Virus record (IMG/VR): IMGVR_UViG_3300048839_000302
Location: 1 to 20,333 of that record
From: a virus
Length of the DNA: 20,333 nt
Direction: 5' to 3' (one strand)
Part shown: in pieces, positions 1 through 6,571 of the stretch
Layout of the letters: each line of letters starts with the position of its first letter
Numbering within the stretch: position 1 is the first letter of the stretch
The notes under the pieces: model-generated
Database searches by the model: none
What the model was told of the DNA's origin: nothing
The model's input: the letters and a program-made list of their open reading frames with translations, nothing else
Program-made: the position numbers and the translations under genes

Positions 1-218
1 CGGAGGCCAACACGATTGTGTGGTATGGCCCCGAGTGGAGCAACGACATCTACGAGCAGGCCAACGGGCGTATCACCCGCTCAGGGCAGAAGAACAATCA
101 GTACATCATCCACATCGCCGGCACGGAGATCGAGCGGCGTATCTACGCCCGGCTGCGCGAGCGTGGCCGCACCCAGGGTGTGCTGCTGGCGATGGCGAAG
201 GAGGGGACGCTGGGATGA
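1..218 (+). CDS. SNF2/DEAD-like helicase, C-terminal fragment (5' partial)
   Basis: The reading frame is open from the left edge (first full codon at position 3) and ends in TGA at 216-218, leaving about 71 residues of a larger protein. The segment reads VWYGPEWSNDIYEQANGRI followed by TRSGQKN, which matches helicase motif VI of SNF2-type superfamily 2 ATPases (consensus near QAxGRxxRxGQ), where the arginine contacts ATP. The tail after it (IERRIYARLRERG) is typical of the end of these phage helicases. The ATPase motifs I-III would lie upstream, outside the window. Its role is presumably DNA remodelling in phage replication or recombination, judging from the primase-helicase a few genes downstream. 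The next gene overlaps it by 4 bases (ATGA), suggesting translational coupling. The family call is fairly sure; the exact function is not. Confidence 0.8.
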   Translation, partial: EANTIVWYGPEWSNDIYEQANGRITRSGQKNNQYIIHIAGTEIERRIYARLRERGRTQGVLLAMAKEGTLG

Positions 219-415
219 AACGCCGGACAGCCACATGGGGGGCGCCTACAACGCCTGCCGCGAACAGTGATATACTGGTGACTCTTACGCAGCAAAGACT
301 GCGGCAGCTACTGCAACTCGTGCACCCCGATCGGCACGGCGGGTCCGAGTTGAGCAAAGAAGTTTTTCAATGGCTAGGCGAGATTCGTTGTAAAAAGCTT
401 GACAAGCAAAAATAG
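215..415 (+). CDS. Small J-domain-like protein (HPD motif), 66 aa
   Basis: This 66-residue protein contains LLQLVHPDRHGG, with an HPD tripeptide at residues 37-39 preceded by a short amphipathic helix and followed by a second helix (SELSKEVFQWLGEIR). That is the helix II-HPD-helix III core of a J domain, which in DnaJ co-chaperones stimulates the ATPase of Hsp70/DnaK. The first J-domain helix is short or absent, and no Gly/Phe or zinc-finger region follows. Small HPD proteins are common in phage replication regions, but their partners are mostly untested. The start chosen is the ATG overlapping the helicase stop (ATGA); an in-frame GTG at 278 would leave the HPD core intact. A promoter lies across its 3' end. 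Recruitment of host DnaK to the replication complex is inference. Confidence 0.72.
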   Translation: MKRRTATWGAPTTPAANSDILVTLTQQRLRQLLQLVHPDRHGGSELSKEVFQWLGEIRCKKLDKQK

Positions 416-427
416 ATCAGGCAGAAT
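399..427 (+). promoter_or_regulatory. Sigma70-type promoter
   Basis: A perfect -35 hexamer TTGACA lies at 399-404. A 17-base spacer is followed by CAGAAT at 422-427, which matches 4 of 6 -10 consensus positions, including the key A at position 2 and T at position 6. The local DNA is AT-rich compared with its surroundings. Transcription would start near 434 and give a leader of about 30 bases before the ATG at 464. It overlaps the end of the J-domain-like gene and would drive the three genes up to the terminator at 2409-2442. No experimental support is available; the spacing and hexamers are seen directly. Confidence 0.6.
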
Positions 428-463
428 GCGCAATACGTTTCATCAACCACGGGGGATTCAACC

Positions 464-871
464 ATGACTGACCAAGCGGCAACGGCGCCCAACGTCGAAG
501 CCATCATCGCGAAGTACATCGAGCTGCGTGATGCAATTGACGCAGCGAAGGCGGCGTACGAGTCCAAGGTCGCCGGCTTCAAGCAGGCGCAGGAGGGCAT
601 CGAGGCTTACCTGATGGGGCTGGCCAACACGACCGGCCAGACGTCGTTCGGTTGCGCCGCCGGCACCGCGTTTGTCACGACACAGAACGGCTGCAGCGTC
701 GCCAACAAGGAAGCGTTCATGTCCTTCGTTCGCGAGAAAGACGCGTGGCCGCTGCTCAATGTCGCCGCCAACAAGACCAACGTCAAGGAGTATCTTGACG
801 CCCACAACGAACTGCCACCTGGCGTCAACTGGACCTCGATGAAGGTGATCCAGATTCGCCGGGGCAAGTGA
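464..871 (+). CDS. Conserved phage protein of unknown function, 135 aa
   Basis: The N-terminal half (about residues 10-55) is predicted to be helical and charged (KYIELRDAIDAAKAAYESK), consistent with a coiled coil. The C-terminal half has a small beta-rich segment (GTAFVTTQNGCSV) and then SFVREKDAWPLLNVAANKT and LPPGVNWTSM. This pattern (K-Y-x-x-L-R-D at the start, an 'FVRE...AWxLL..xANKTxV' block, and 'LPPGVN' near the end) is one I recognise from many phage early regions, where it is annotated only as hypothetical. It is the first gene after the promoter at 399-427, with a weak GGGGG ribosome-binding site about 8 bases before the ATG. The gene after next encodes a zinc-motif protein often found next to it in phages. 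I do not assign a function. Confidence 0.8.
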   Translation: MTDQAATAPNVEAIIAKYIELRDAIDAAKAAYESKVAGFKQAQEGIEAYLMGLANTTGQTSFGCAAGTAFVTTQNGCSVANKEAFMSFVREKDAWPLLNVAANKTNVKEYLDAHNELPPGVNWTSMKVIQIRRGK

Positions 872-878
872 GGCGATC

Positions 879-1067
879 ATGAATACCGCCGAGCTTCGCG
901 TGCTAGGCGACATGACCGTGGCGCTGACGAAACTGCGGCAGAACGAATGCAAACATCTTTGCGTCGAGAATGCTGCGGCAGACATCTTTTCCAAACTGCT
1001 GGAAGCCTATGCTGCCAGCCAACCAACCGTAGTTACGATTAACTTTACTGGCAAGGAGCAACAATGA
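879..1067 (+). CDS. Small hypothetical phage protein, 62 aa
   Basis: This 62-residue protein sits between two better supported genes, with 7 bases upstream to the previous stop and a 4-base ATGA overlap with the following start. A GAGG element overlapping the upstream stop codon gives it a plausible ribosome-binding site 5-6 bases before the ATG. The first two thirds are predicted to be helical with two cysteines (NECKHLCVENAAADIF); the end is a beta-prone stretch (PTVVTINFTG) followed by a short polar tail. I see no recognisable motif and do not recognise the family. Tight packing and coupling on both sides are the main reasons to accept it as a real gene. It is probably co-translated with its neighbours and so part of the early replication-associated operon. 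Confidence 0.65.
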   Translation: MNTAELRVLGDMTVALTKLRQNECKHLCVENAAADIFSKLLEAYAASQPTVVTINFTGKEQQ

Positions 1068-2401
1068 GCACAGCAATCGCAACGATTCCCGAACTCCCGT
1101 CTTACCTGCAAGTCGGCAGCGAAGCCGCACGCGCCCGCAACCTGGCCGCGATGGGCGGCATCAAGGCCGGCGGCTTCCCGCGCATCTCGATCGGTGGCGC
1201 CAAGTTCCACCTGATCGACGGCGACGACAAGATCCTGCTGACTGATCCGAATAATCGCGAGCTTCCGGCCATGCAGCTCGAAGTCTCGGTGGTCGGTTTC
1301 AACCCTGGCGTGTCGAAGACCTACTACAAGGGCAAGTGGCAGGAGGGCGACGCCGACGAGCCGGACTGCTCGTCGGACGACGGCATCACGCCCGACCCGC
1401 ATGTTGCCGCGCCGCAATGCACCAACTGCGCGGGCTGTCCGCAGAACCAGTGGGGCAGCAAGATCAGCGAGCAGGGCAAGCAGATCAAGGCGTGTTCCGA
1501 CAACAAGCGCCTGGTGATCCTGCCGGTGTCCGACCTCGACGCCAGCAAGGCCATTGCCTTCACGATCACGCCGGCGTCGCTCAAGCCGTGGGCCGAGTAC
1601 GTGCGGGCGCTCGACAGCCGGGGTGTCGAAATCAGCACATGCGTCACCAAGATCCAGTTCGACCCCACTGTCACGTTCCCCAAGCTCCAGTTCAAGTTCG
1701 GCCGCTACCTGACGCCCGAGGAACTGGCCATCGTCCGCGAACGCGAGACCGAGGACGACGTGCGGCTGATCGCCAGCCCCAGGAAGTCGGCTCCGCAGTC
1801 GCCGCGTGCCGCCGCACCGGCCGCTCCCGCCCAGCCTGCTACTGTGGCCCCAGCTCCGTCTGCCCCCGTTGCGCCGACGGCACCCGCCGCTGCTCCGCCC
1901 CCCGCGCCGGCCGAAGTGAAGCCCGAGTGGAAGGCCGGCCTGACCGACCAGATCGCCGCCGCCATCGAGGCTGTCGGTGGCCCCGACTCGCCGGGCGGCG
2001 CTGCCCTGATGGCCCAGTTCAAGCCGAAGCAGGAGCCCGCTCCGGAGCCCAAGGCGGCTGACCCCTACGAGGGCCTGCCGGCGCACGTCAAGCCCGCCGT
2101 GGATGCTGCTGGCGGCATCGACAGCGACGCCGGCAAGTCCGTATATGTCGCGCTGTCCGGTCGCCCGTTGGCGACGCCGCCTGCCGGTCAGCCTGCTGCC
2201 GAGGCACCGGCCAAGCGCCGCGGTCGTCCGGCTGCCAAGCCCGCCGAGACGCCGGCCCAAGCGCCTGTTGCCCAACCGGCTACGACCGTAGCACCTGCTG
2301 CTACACCCGCCGCACCGGCCGCCAGCTTTGCCAACGCCGCGCCGGCGCCGGGCGACCTCGAAGCCCTGCTTCGCAACGCCATGCAGACGCCAACGGCGTA
2401 A
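1064..2401 (+). CDS. Conserved phage replication-region protein with Cys motif, Pro/Ala tail and AT-hook, 445 aa
   Basis: Residues 1 to about 240 form a compact domain with a cysteine cluster (CTNCAGCPQNQWG, then KACSDNKRLVILP) that could bind a metal, and a conserved run KFGRYLTPEEL at its end. I recognise this domain from many phage early regions. It is sometimes suspected to bind single-stranded DNA, but I know of no proven function. Residues from about 250 to 430 are Ala/Pro-rich and probably disordered. Inside this tail are two similar blocks (AAIEAVGGPDSPGG near 299 and AVDAAGGIDSDAGK near 345) and an AT-hook-like KRRGRP at 384-389. The last 15 residues (GDLEALLRNAM) could be a short helix. 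The start ATG overlaps the previous stop (ATGA) and has AAGGAG 6 bases upstream. A DNA-binding accessory role in replication is inference from the AT-hook and neighbours. Confidence 0.8.
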   Translation: MSTAIATIPELPSYLQVGSEAARARNLAAMGGIKAGGFPRISIGGAKFHLIDGDDKILLTDPNNRELPAMQLEVSVVGFNPGVSKTYYKGKWQEGDADEPDCSSDDGITPDPHVAAPQCTNCAGCPQNQWGSKISEQGKQIKACSDNKRLVILPVSDLDASKAIAFTITPASLKPWAEYVRALDSRGVEISTCVTKIQFDPTVTFPKLQFKFGRYLTPEELAIVRERETEDDVRLIASPRKSAPQSPRAAAPAAPAQPATVAPAPSAPVAPTAPAAAPPPAPAEVKPEWKAGLTDQIAAAIEAVGGPDSPGGAALMAQFKPKQEPAPEPKAADPYEGLPAHVKPAVDAAGGIDSDAGKSVYVALSGRPLATPPAGQPAAEAPAKRRGRPAAKPAETPAQAPVAQPATTVAPAATPAAPAASFANAAPAPGDLEALLRNAMQTPTA

Positions 2402-2408
2402 GCTGGTT

Positions 2409-2442
2409 CGGGACAGCTACCCTCGTGGCTGTCCCGCTTTTT
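2409..2442 (+). terminator. Rho-independent terminator after the 445-aa gene
   Basis: A perfect 9-bp stem CGGGACAGC / GCTGTCCCG (2409-2417 and 2428-2436) with a 10-base loop is followed by CTTTTT (2437-2442). It begins 8 bases after the stop at 2401, so it should end transcripts from the promoter at 399-427 or reduce readthrough into the HTH and primase genes. The last T residues also form the outer edge of the next inverted repeat. Confidence 0.85.
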
Positions 2443-2525
2443 GGTGGCTGGCTGGGCTTTGAAGGTCTCTACGCGAGGACACCCCCCTCGCCCGACCCGA
2501 TAGGGGATCCCGGCCAGCCACCAAA
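2440..2525 (+). repeat. Long inverted repeat / RNA stem ahead of the HTH gene
   Basis: Bases 2440-2456 (TTTGGTGGCTGGCTGGG) pair with 2509-2525 (CCCGGCCAGCCACCAAA) as 17 consecutive pairs with a single G-U. The 52-base loop contains a second 6-bp stem, GCGAGG / CCTCGC (2473-2478 and 2486-2491). The right arm ends directly against the strong GAGGAGG ribosome-binding site of the next gene. It abuts the terminator but does not overlap its stem. Possible roles are an RNase III processing site, translational control of the regulator gene, or a cruciform or protein-binding site. I cannot choose among these from sequence. Confidence 0.7.
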
Positions 2526-2536
2526 GAGGAGGTAAA

Positions 2537-2824
2537 ATGTTCAACCGTGAAAGCTTCGCCCGGGTCTTTGACGACTCCGGCCTGACCAAGACCGAGATCG
2601 CCGACATCTACGGCGTGTCACGCCAGACGGTGTACGCCTGGTACTCCGGCGACTCGGCGCCACTCCAGCGCACGGTCGTCGCCCGCGAGCAACTCTACAC
2701 TCGCGCGCTGATCACGGCGCTTGACAAACGCCTGCTGCCGCTGCCCAGGAACCCGGTTCAGCGAAAAGAACGCCTGCTCAAGATGCGGCAGGCCCTGCAC
2801 GACCTGGCCAAGCCGAAAGGCTGA
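2537..2824 (+). CDS. Helix-turn-helix DNA-binding protein, 95 aa
   Basis: Residues about 16-38 (LTKTEIADIYGVSRQTVYAW) form a clear helix-turn-helix: first helix TEIADIY, turn GVS, recognition helix RQTVYAWY. This fits Cro/XRE-type or related small phage regulators. The C-terminal half (RALITALDKRLLPL and RLLKMRQALHDLAKPKG) is basic and helical and could dimerise or contact DNA. It has an excellent ribosome-binding site (GAGGAGG, 5-6 bases before ATG) and follows a terminator and a long stem structure, so its expression may be separately controlled. The primase-helicase gene starts 3 bases after its stop, so the two are almost certainly co-transcribed. It could be a transcriptional regulator or an origin-binding accessory for the primase; the sequence supports DNA binding only. 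Confidence 0.8.
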   Translation: MFNRESFARVFDDSGLTKTEIADIYGVSRQTVYAWYSGDSAPLQRTVVAREQLYTRALITALDKRLLPLPRNPVQRKERLLKMRQALHDLAKPKG

Positions 2825-2827
2825 CAA

Positions 2828-5665
2828 TTGGACACCCATGACTTCCTCCGGGCCATCCTGCCCGAGGGGTGCTGGTACTTCGCCGCTACGCCGTCGCCTT
2901 CGGGCCGCGGCTTCAAACACTATGCGTGCGCGACAATCGGCGAACTCACCGCCAGGATTACGCACCTCGACGCCGAGCAAAAGCAAAACGTCTACTATGC
3001 GTGCTCGGGCTACCGGTCCGAGTTCATCACCGGCAAGGATAACAAACGCCACTACCGAACAAAGGACAACGTCAAGCTGGTCAAGGCGTTCTGGCTCGAC
3101 CTTGATGTAGGCGAAGCCGAGATAGGCAAAGCCCCCAAATACCCGACGCAGGGTGCCGCCGTTGCCGCGCTTGGCCAGTTCTTGGCGAAGACCGGCCTGC
3201 CAGTCCCGATGGTCGTCAGCTCGGGCTACGGCGTCCACGTCTACTGGCCGCTCGCCAACCCGATCATGCCCGGCCAGTGGGCGCACACCGCCGCCATGCT
3301 CAAGGCGCTGACCGTCGGCTGCGGTATGCTCACCGATCCCACGCGCACCTCGGACGAGGCCAGCATCCTGCGCCCTGTCGGTACACACAACCGCAAGGTG
3401 AAGAACGGCATAGCCGGCGCGATGCCCGTCACCTGCGGTGCCGCCGTGCCACCGATCGAGCACGTCGACCTGCACCGCCTGATCGAGGCGTCGGCGGCCA
3501 ACCTCAACATCGAAACACCTCAAGACACGCACACCCAGAAAGCCAACCCGCTTGGCCTTATCGTGCCAGTGGGCGGCTACCAGAAGTCGGACGCCGACCG
3601 CGTGGCCGACCGCTGCGCCCAAGTCAGGCTGCTCAAGGACTTCGGCGGCATCAGCGAGCCCCAGTGGTACCATGCCCTGCAGGTCGTCGCCTTCACCGAG
3701 AACGGCGAGGCCAAGGTGCACGAGTGGAGCGCCCGGCATGCCGACTACAAGCAGGACGAGACGCAGAGGAAGCTCGATCAGGTCAAAGGCATGGCGCCGA
3801 CCACCTGCGCCAAGCTCGACGGCATACATCCGGACGCCTGCAAGGGATGCAAGTACAAGGGGAAGATAACCTCGCCCATCCAGCTCGGCATCGAGGTCAA
3901 GGAAGCCGCGCCGCCCACGCTGACCGTTGTGCAGGATGGTGCCAGCAAGACAATCGAACTACCCAACCCCCCGGCACCCTTCCGGCGCGGCACGTCCGAC
4001 CAGCCGGGGCTCTACGTCGACGTCGAGGGCGTGCCGGTGCGCTTTTACCCGTACGACCTTTTCCCTGTCGAGCTGTGCAAGGACATGGACATGGGCTACG
4101 AGGCGACTCGGGTGCGCCACCACCTGCCCCATGAAGGCTGGCAGGAGTTCAGCTTCCGCTCGGCGCTGGTGGCGTCACAGCGCGACTTCGTGACGGTCAT
4201 GATGGACAACTCCGTCAAGCCCGAAAACAGCAAATTCATGGCGGCATATATGACAAGCTATCTGCAAGAACTCCAGAGCAAGACCAAGCTGCGCAAGCTC
4301 TACGGATCCATGGGCTGGAAGGAGGAGGGCTTCCTGCTTGGCCGCAAGCTCTACACCAAGGACGGCGTGCAGGCGGCCGGCGTCTCGGATCGCGTCAGCA
4401 CGGATATCGTCAATGGCCTCTCGACTGGCGGCACCCTCGAAGGCTGGCAGGCCGGCGTCAAGCTGCTTGACCAGCCGGGAGTGGAAGCCCACCTGTTCAG
4501 CTTCCTCGTGGGCTTCGGTGCGCCGCTGTTCAGCATCACCGGCTACGACGGCTCCATGATCTCCATGCTGGGCTTCACCAACAGCGGCAAGACGCTGAGC
4601 GCCACCTGCATGATGTCCATCTACGGCCAGTACAAGCGCTTGCGCATCGGCAAGAAGGATACGCTCAACGCCAAGATCGAGAAGATGGCCATGCTGGGCA
4701 ACCTGCCGGTCTACATGGACGAGCTGACCAACATCGAGCCCGCCGACTTGTCGCAGCTCGTCTATCAGGTCAGCGAAGGCCGGGGCCGCGCCCGGCTGCG
4801 CTCCGACTCGACCATGAGGGAAGCTGCGGAGTGGCAGACCCTTGGCGTGGCCAGCACCAACGCCTCGCTGGTCGGCAAGCTGGCGCTCGGCAAGGACAAC
4901 GCCGAGGCCGAGATGATGCGCCTGCTGGAGTACCGCGTCGAGAACATCGCGTGGTTCGAGCGGCAGATGACCGACATCTACGGGGCCGTCACGAAGAACT
5001 TCGGCCACGCGGGCGAGGCGTACGTGCAGTACCTCGTCAAGGCCGACAAGGACACCCTCAAGGCTGAGATCGACAAAGTAGTGGAGGGCCTGCGCGAGGC
5101 TGTCGGGTTCTCCGGCAAGGAGCGCTACTGGGTCAACACCTGTGCGGTGATCCTGTATGGTGCCGTGATCGCCCAGGCATTGGGCCTACTCGGCTTCAAG
5201 GACTTCGGGGCCACATATACCCGACTGTTCCACTGGGTCTGCAATCTGATCAGGGCGAACCGCGGCGAAGTGGTCGAGTCAAAGGTCGACGACGAAACCG
5301 TGCTGGCCCAGTTCTTGGACTCGGCGATGTCCGGCCGCCTGGTGGTCAACGAGATGTCCATGGGCAGCCATGAGTCTGTCACCACAGTCGTCAAGCCGCC
5401 GATGGGCGCGCTGGTCGTGCGCTACGAGCAGCACACTGGCCACCTGTTCATCGACCGGAAGGCGCTGAAGAAGTACCTCACCGAGCGACAGGTCGACTAC
5501 ACGCCGCTCAAGAAAGCCCTGGCGAAGTCCGGCGTGCTGATGGACGCCGACAAGAAAAAGGTGCTTGGTGCCGGTACGACATTCACTGGTGGCCAGGTCG
5601 ATACATGGCAAATAGACGGCCGGCATGTTGCGTTGTCGGGCGTCGTTCAGGCGATGGAGGCGTGA
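2828..5665 (+). CDS. Primase-helicase: PrimPol-like N-terminus plus DUF927-type P-loop ATPase, 945 aa
   Basis: The N-terminal region (about 1-215) shows the signature of archaeo-eukaryotic primase/PrimPol domains: WLDLDVG with metal-binding D91 and D93, SSGYGVHVYW with H137, and RPVGTHNRK at 182-190. A cysteine cluster (C327, C338, C341) follows the linker. The C-terminal half matches the DUF927 family, with Walker A GFTNSGKT at 582-589 and Walker B LPVYMDE with D631 and E632, so it is a likely ATP-driven helicase. The end (VDYTPLKKALAKSGVLM) resembles a winged-helix tail. The enzyme would unwind phage DNA and synthesise primers in the cytoplasm. The start is TTG at 2828, with AAAGG 7 bases upstream; the first in-frame ATG lies about 130 codons in, past the first catalytic motif. 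It is coupled to the HTH gene upstream and overlaps the next start by one base (TGATG). Confidence 0.88.
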   Translation: MDTHDFLRAILPEGCWYFAATPSPSGRGFKHYACATIGELTARITHLDAEQKQNVYYACSGYRSEFITGKDNKRHYRTKDNVKLVKAFWLDLDVGEAEIGKAPKYPTQGAAVAALGQFLAKTGLPVPMVVSSGYGVHVYWPLANPIMPGQWAHTAAMLKALTVGCGMLTDPTRTSDEASILRPVGTHNRKVKNGIAGAMPVTCGAAVPPIEHVDLHRLIEASAANLNIETPQDTHTQKANPLGLIVPVGGYQKSDADRVADRCAQVRLLKDFGGISEPQWYHALQVVAFTENGEAKVHEWSARHADYKQDETQRKLDQVKGMAPTTCAKLDGIHPDACKGCKYKGKITSPIQLGIEVKEAAPPTLTVVQDGASKTIELPNPPAPFRRGTSDQPGLYVDVEGVPVRFYPYDLFPVELCKDMDMGYEATRVRHHLPHEGWQEFSFRSALVASQRDFVTVMMDNSVKPENSKFMAAYMTSYLQELQSKTKLRKLYGSMGWKEEGFLLGRKLYTKDGVQAAGVSDRVSTDIVNGLSTGGTLEGWQAGVKLLDQPGVEAHLFSFLVGFGAPLFSITGYDGSMISMLGFTNSGKTLSATCMMSIYGQYKRLRIGKKDTLNAKIEKMAMLGNLPVYMDELTNIEPADLSQLVYQVSEGRGRARLRSDSTMREAAEWQTLGVASTNASLVGKLALGKDNAEAEMMRLLEYRVENIAWFERQMTDIYGAVTKNFGHAGEAYVQYLVKADKDTLKAEIDKVVEGLREAVGFSGKERYWVNTCAVILYGAVIAQALGLLGFKDFGATYTRLFHWVCNLIRANRGEVVESKVDDETVLAQFLDSAMSGRLVVNEMSMGSHESVTTVVKPPMGALVVRYEQHTGHLFIDRKALKKYLTERQVDYTPLKKALAKSGVLMDADKKKVLGAGTTFTGGQVDTWQIDGRHVALSGVVQAMEA

Positions 5666-5826
5666 TGATCCAATGCTCAGCTTGCGGATCTGTGATCCGC
5701 CACATGTGGGAGGGCCACCACGACCCCGAGACCGGGGAGTTCGTCTGTGATGGTTGCTACGCGCCGGAATTGCACCCTGACCCGGACGTGGAGGAGTATG
5801 ACTGGTTGTTGGATGAGGAGGACTAG
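5665..5826 (+). CDS. Small zinc-ribbon protein, 53 aa
   Basis: Two CxxC pairs, C4-C7 (CSAC) and C28-C31 (CDGC), are spaced 20 residues apart, as expected for a four-cysteine zinc ribbon. The C-terminal 20 residues are strongly acidic (DPDVEEYDWLLDEED). The start ATG shares one base with the primase-helicase stop, giving a TGATG restart site, which favours this start over the longer frame that would run inside the upstream gene. Such tiny acidic zinc ribbons are common in phage early operons and may act as protein-protein adaptors or host-targeted inhibitors, but no function is visible here. The family assignment rests on the cysteine pattern alone. Confidence 0.75.
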   Translation: MIQCSACGSVIRHMWEGHHDPETGEFVCDGCYAPELHPDPDVEEYDWLLDEED

Positions 5827-5827
5827 A

Positions 5828-6049
5828 ATGTGGAGCCCTGTTGAAGCACTGAAGCGGGTAATAGCCCGCGAGGTCATGGCCGAGCGCGAAGCCTGCGCTA
5901 AATTATGCGAAGAACTTGTCCCCCTCCCGGCAGGACACGGGGGTCGGTGGAAAGGCTACGGCCCGTCGAAAGGCACACGAGACGGCAAGGAACTTGCTGC
6001 GCTTATTCGCGCGCGGCCTAGCCCGCTAAACGTCAATGCGGTACAATAA
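5828..6049 (+). CDS. Hypothetical phage early protein, 73 aa
   Basis: The start is the ATG one base after the preceding stop, with a strong GAGGAGG 6 bases upstream (5815-5821); the longer in-frame extension overlaps the zinc-ribbon gene and is unlikely. The N-terminal half is a charged helix (VMAEREACAKLCEELV), a pattern (AERExCAxxCE) seen in many small phage proteins. The middle (GHGGRWKGYGPSKGTRDGK) is glycine-rich and basic, and the end has another short helix (ELAALIRAR). I recognise the general type but know of no assigned function. It is the last gene of the replication operon; the following 169 bases hold no gene. Confidence 0.7.
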   Translation: MWSPVEALKRVIAREVMAEREACAKLCEELVPLPAGHGGRWKGYGPSKGTRDGKELAALIRARPSPLNVNAVQ

Positions 6050-6105
6050 CACTGTGTCACCCCGCGCGCCGCTCCCCTCCCCCATTTGGCCCGCGGGTTC
6101 TTTTT

Positions 6106-6122
6106 GTGCTAAAATTTAGTAC
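6106..6122 (+). promoter_or_regulatory. AT-rich imperfect palindrome, candidate operator
   Basis: GTGCTAAAATTTAGTAC is a 17-bp palindrome centred on A6114: CTAAA pairs with TTTAG and GT with AC, with one mismatched position on each side. It sits in the AT-rich 6100-6170 stretch of the gap between 6050 and 6218, ahead of the lipoprotein gene. No convincing -35/-10 pair is visible around it; TTGTGC at 6104 lacks a good -10 at 16-18 bases. A short CCCGCGGG palindrome followed by TTCTTTTT (about 6090-6105) could be a weak terminator for the operon upstream. The regulatory role is inference. Confidence 0.35.
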
Positions 6123-6218
6123 AGTCATACCAGAATATGGAACATTTATGCTGTTTAACGCATACGGTCGGGGCCTAGTTTGAATTGCCCGCCGGATCAC
6201 TACCAGGAGTACGCTACC

Positions 6219-6482
6219 ATGCTTAAAGCTAAACTGCTGATCGTCGCACTCACGCTGTCGTTGTCCTCGTGTGGCGCCTACGCTGTCGAGCCAGTTGGCA
6301 AGGACGGCCGGACGTTTCAGTTTACCGAAGAGGAAGCGCAAACTTGCAAGGAGGGCGGCGGGTGCACAATCGCGACGAACGACGCGCTCAAAGAAGACGC
6401 CGCCATGATCATGCTGCTCATGCAGACCGTCGGCGAACTGCAGAAACAACTGCGCGCGGAGAAGTCCAAGCGCTGCATCTGA
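6219..6482 (+). CDS. Small phage-encoded lipoprotein, 87 aa
   Basis: The N-terminus MLKAKLLIVALTLSLSSCG is a classic lipoprotein signal: two lysines, a hydrophobic core, and lipobox LSSC with Cys18 as the lipidation site. A signal peptidase I site after AYA is a less likely alternative. The mature part (about 70 residues) has two more cysteines in its first half (TCKEGGGC), which could form a disulfide, and ends in an amphipathic helix (MIMLLMQTVGELQKQLRAEK) with a final cysteine. The ATG at 6219 has AGGAG at a good distance and removes a 13-residue TTG-started extension that would spoil the signal peptide. The gene stands alone between an AT-rich leader and a strong terminator. It would face the periplasm from a membrane. 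A superinfection-exclusion or lysogenic-conversion role is possible but unproven. Confidence 0.75.
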   Translation: MLKAKLLIVALTLSLSSCGAYAVEPVGKDGRTFQFTEEEAQTCKEGGGCTIATNDALKEDAAMIMLLMQTVGELQKQLRAEKSKRCI

Positions 6483-6528
6483 ACAATCCCCTATCGGAGT
6501 CGGAAGCACGATGACCGACTGGGGCGAG

Positions 6529-6552
6529 AAAGCCGGGCATGCCCGGCTTTTT
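6529..6552 (+). terminator. Palindromic terminator between convergent blocks
   Basis: Arms AAAGCCGGGC (6529-6538) and GCCCGGCTTT (6541-6550) form a perfect 10-bp stem with a two-base AT centre. On the plus strand it is followed by more T (a run of five). On the minus strand the stem is followed only by TTT then CTCG, so it is weaker in that direction but could still stop the late transcript, which ends at 6572. It separates the plus-strand lipoprotein gene from the minus-strand late operon. The flanking 6483-6571 stretch has no credible gene. Confidence 0.88.
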
Positions 6553-6571
6553 CACGTCCAGAAGCAGGCTA

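Noticed and set aside
1007-2275. 422-codon open frame on the minus strand
   Set aside because: It lies antisense to the 445-aa gene, is rich in Arg/Gly/Leu as GC-rich shadow frames are, has no plausible ribosome-binding site, and would oppose the local operon.
2618-3829. 403-codon open frame on the minus strand
   Set aside because: It is antisense to the HTH and primase-helicase genes, whose motifs are clear; the composition is that of a GC-skewed shadow frame.
6035-6055. TACAAT at 6042-6047 as a -10 box
   Set aside because: No acceptable -35 hexamer is found 16-18 bases upstream, and it lies inside the end of the 73-aa gene.
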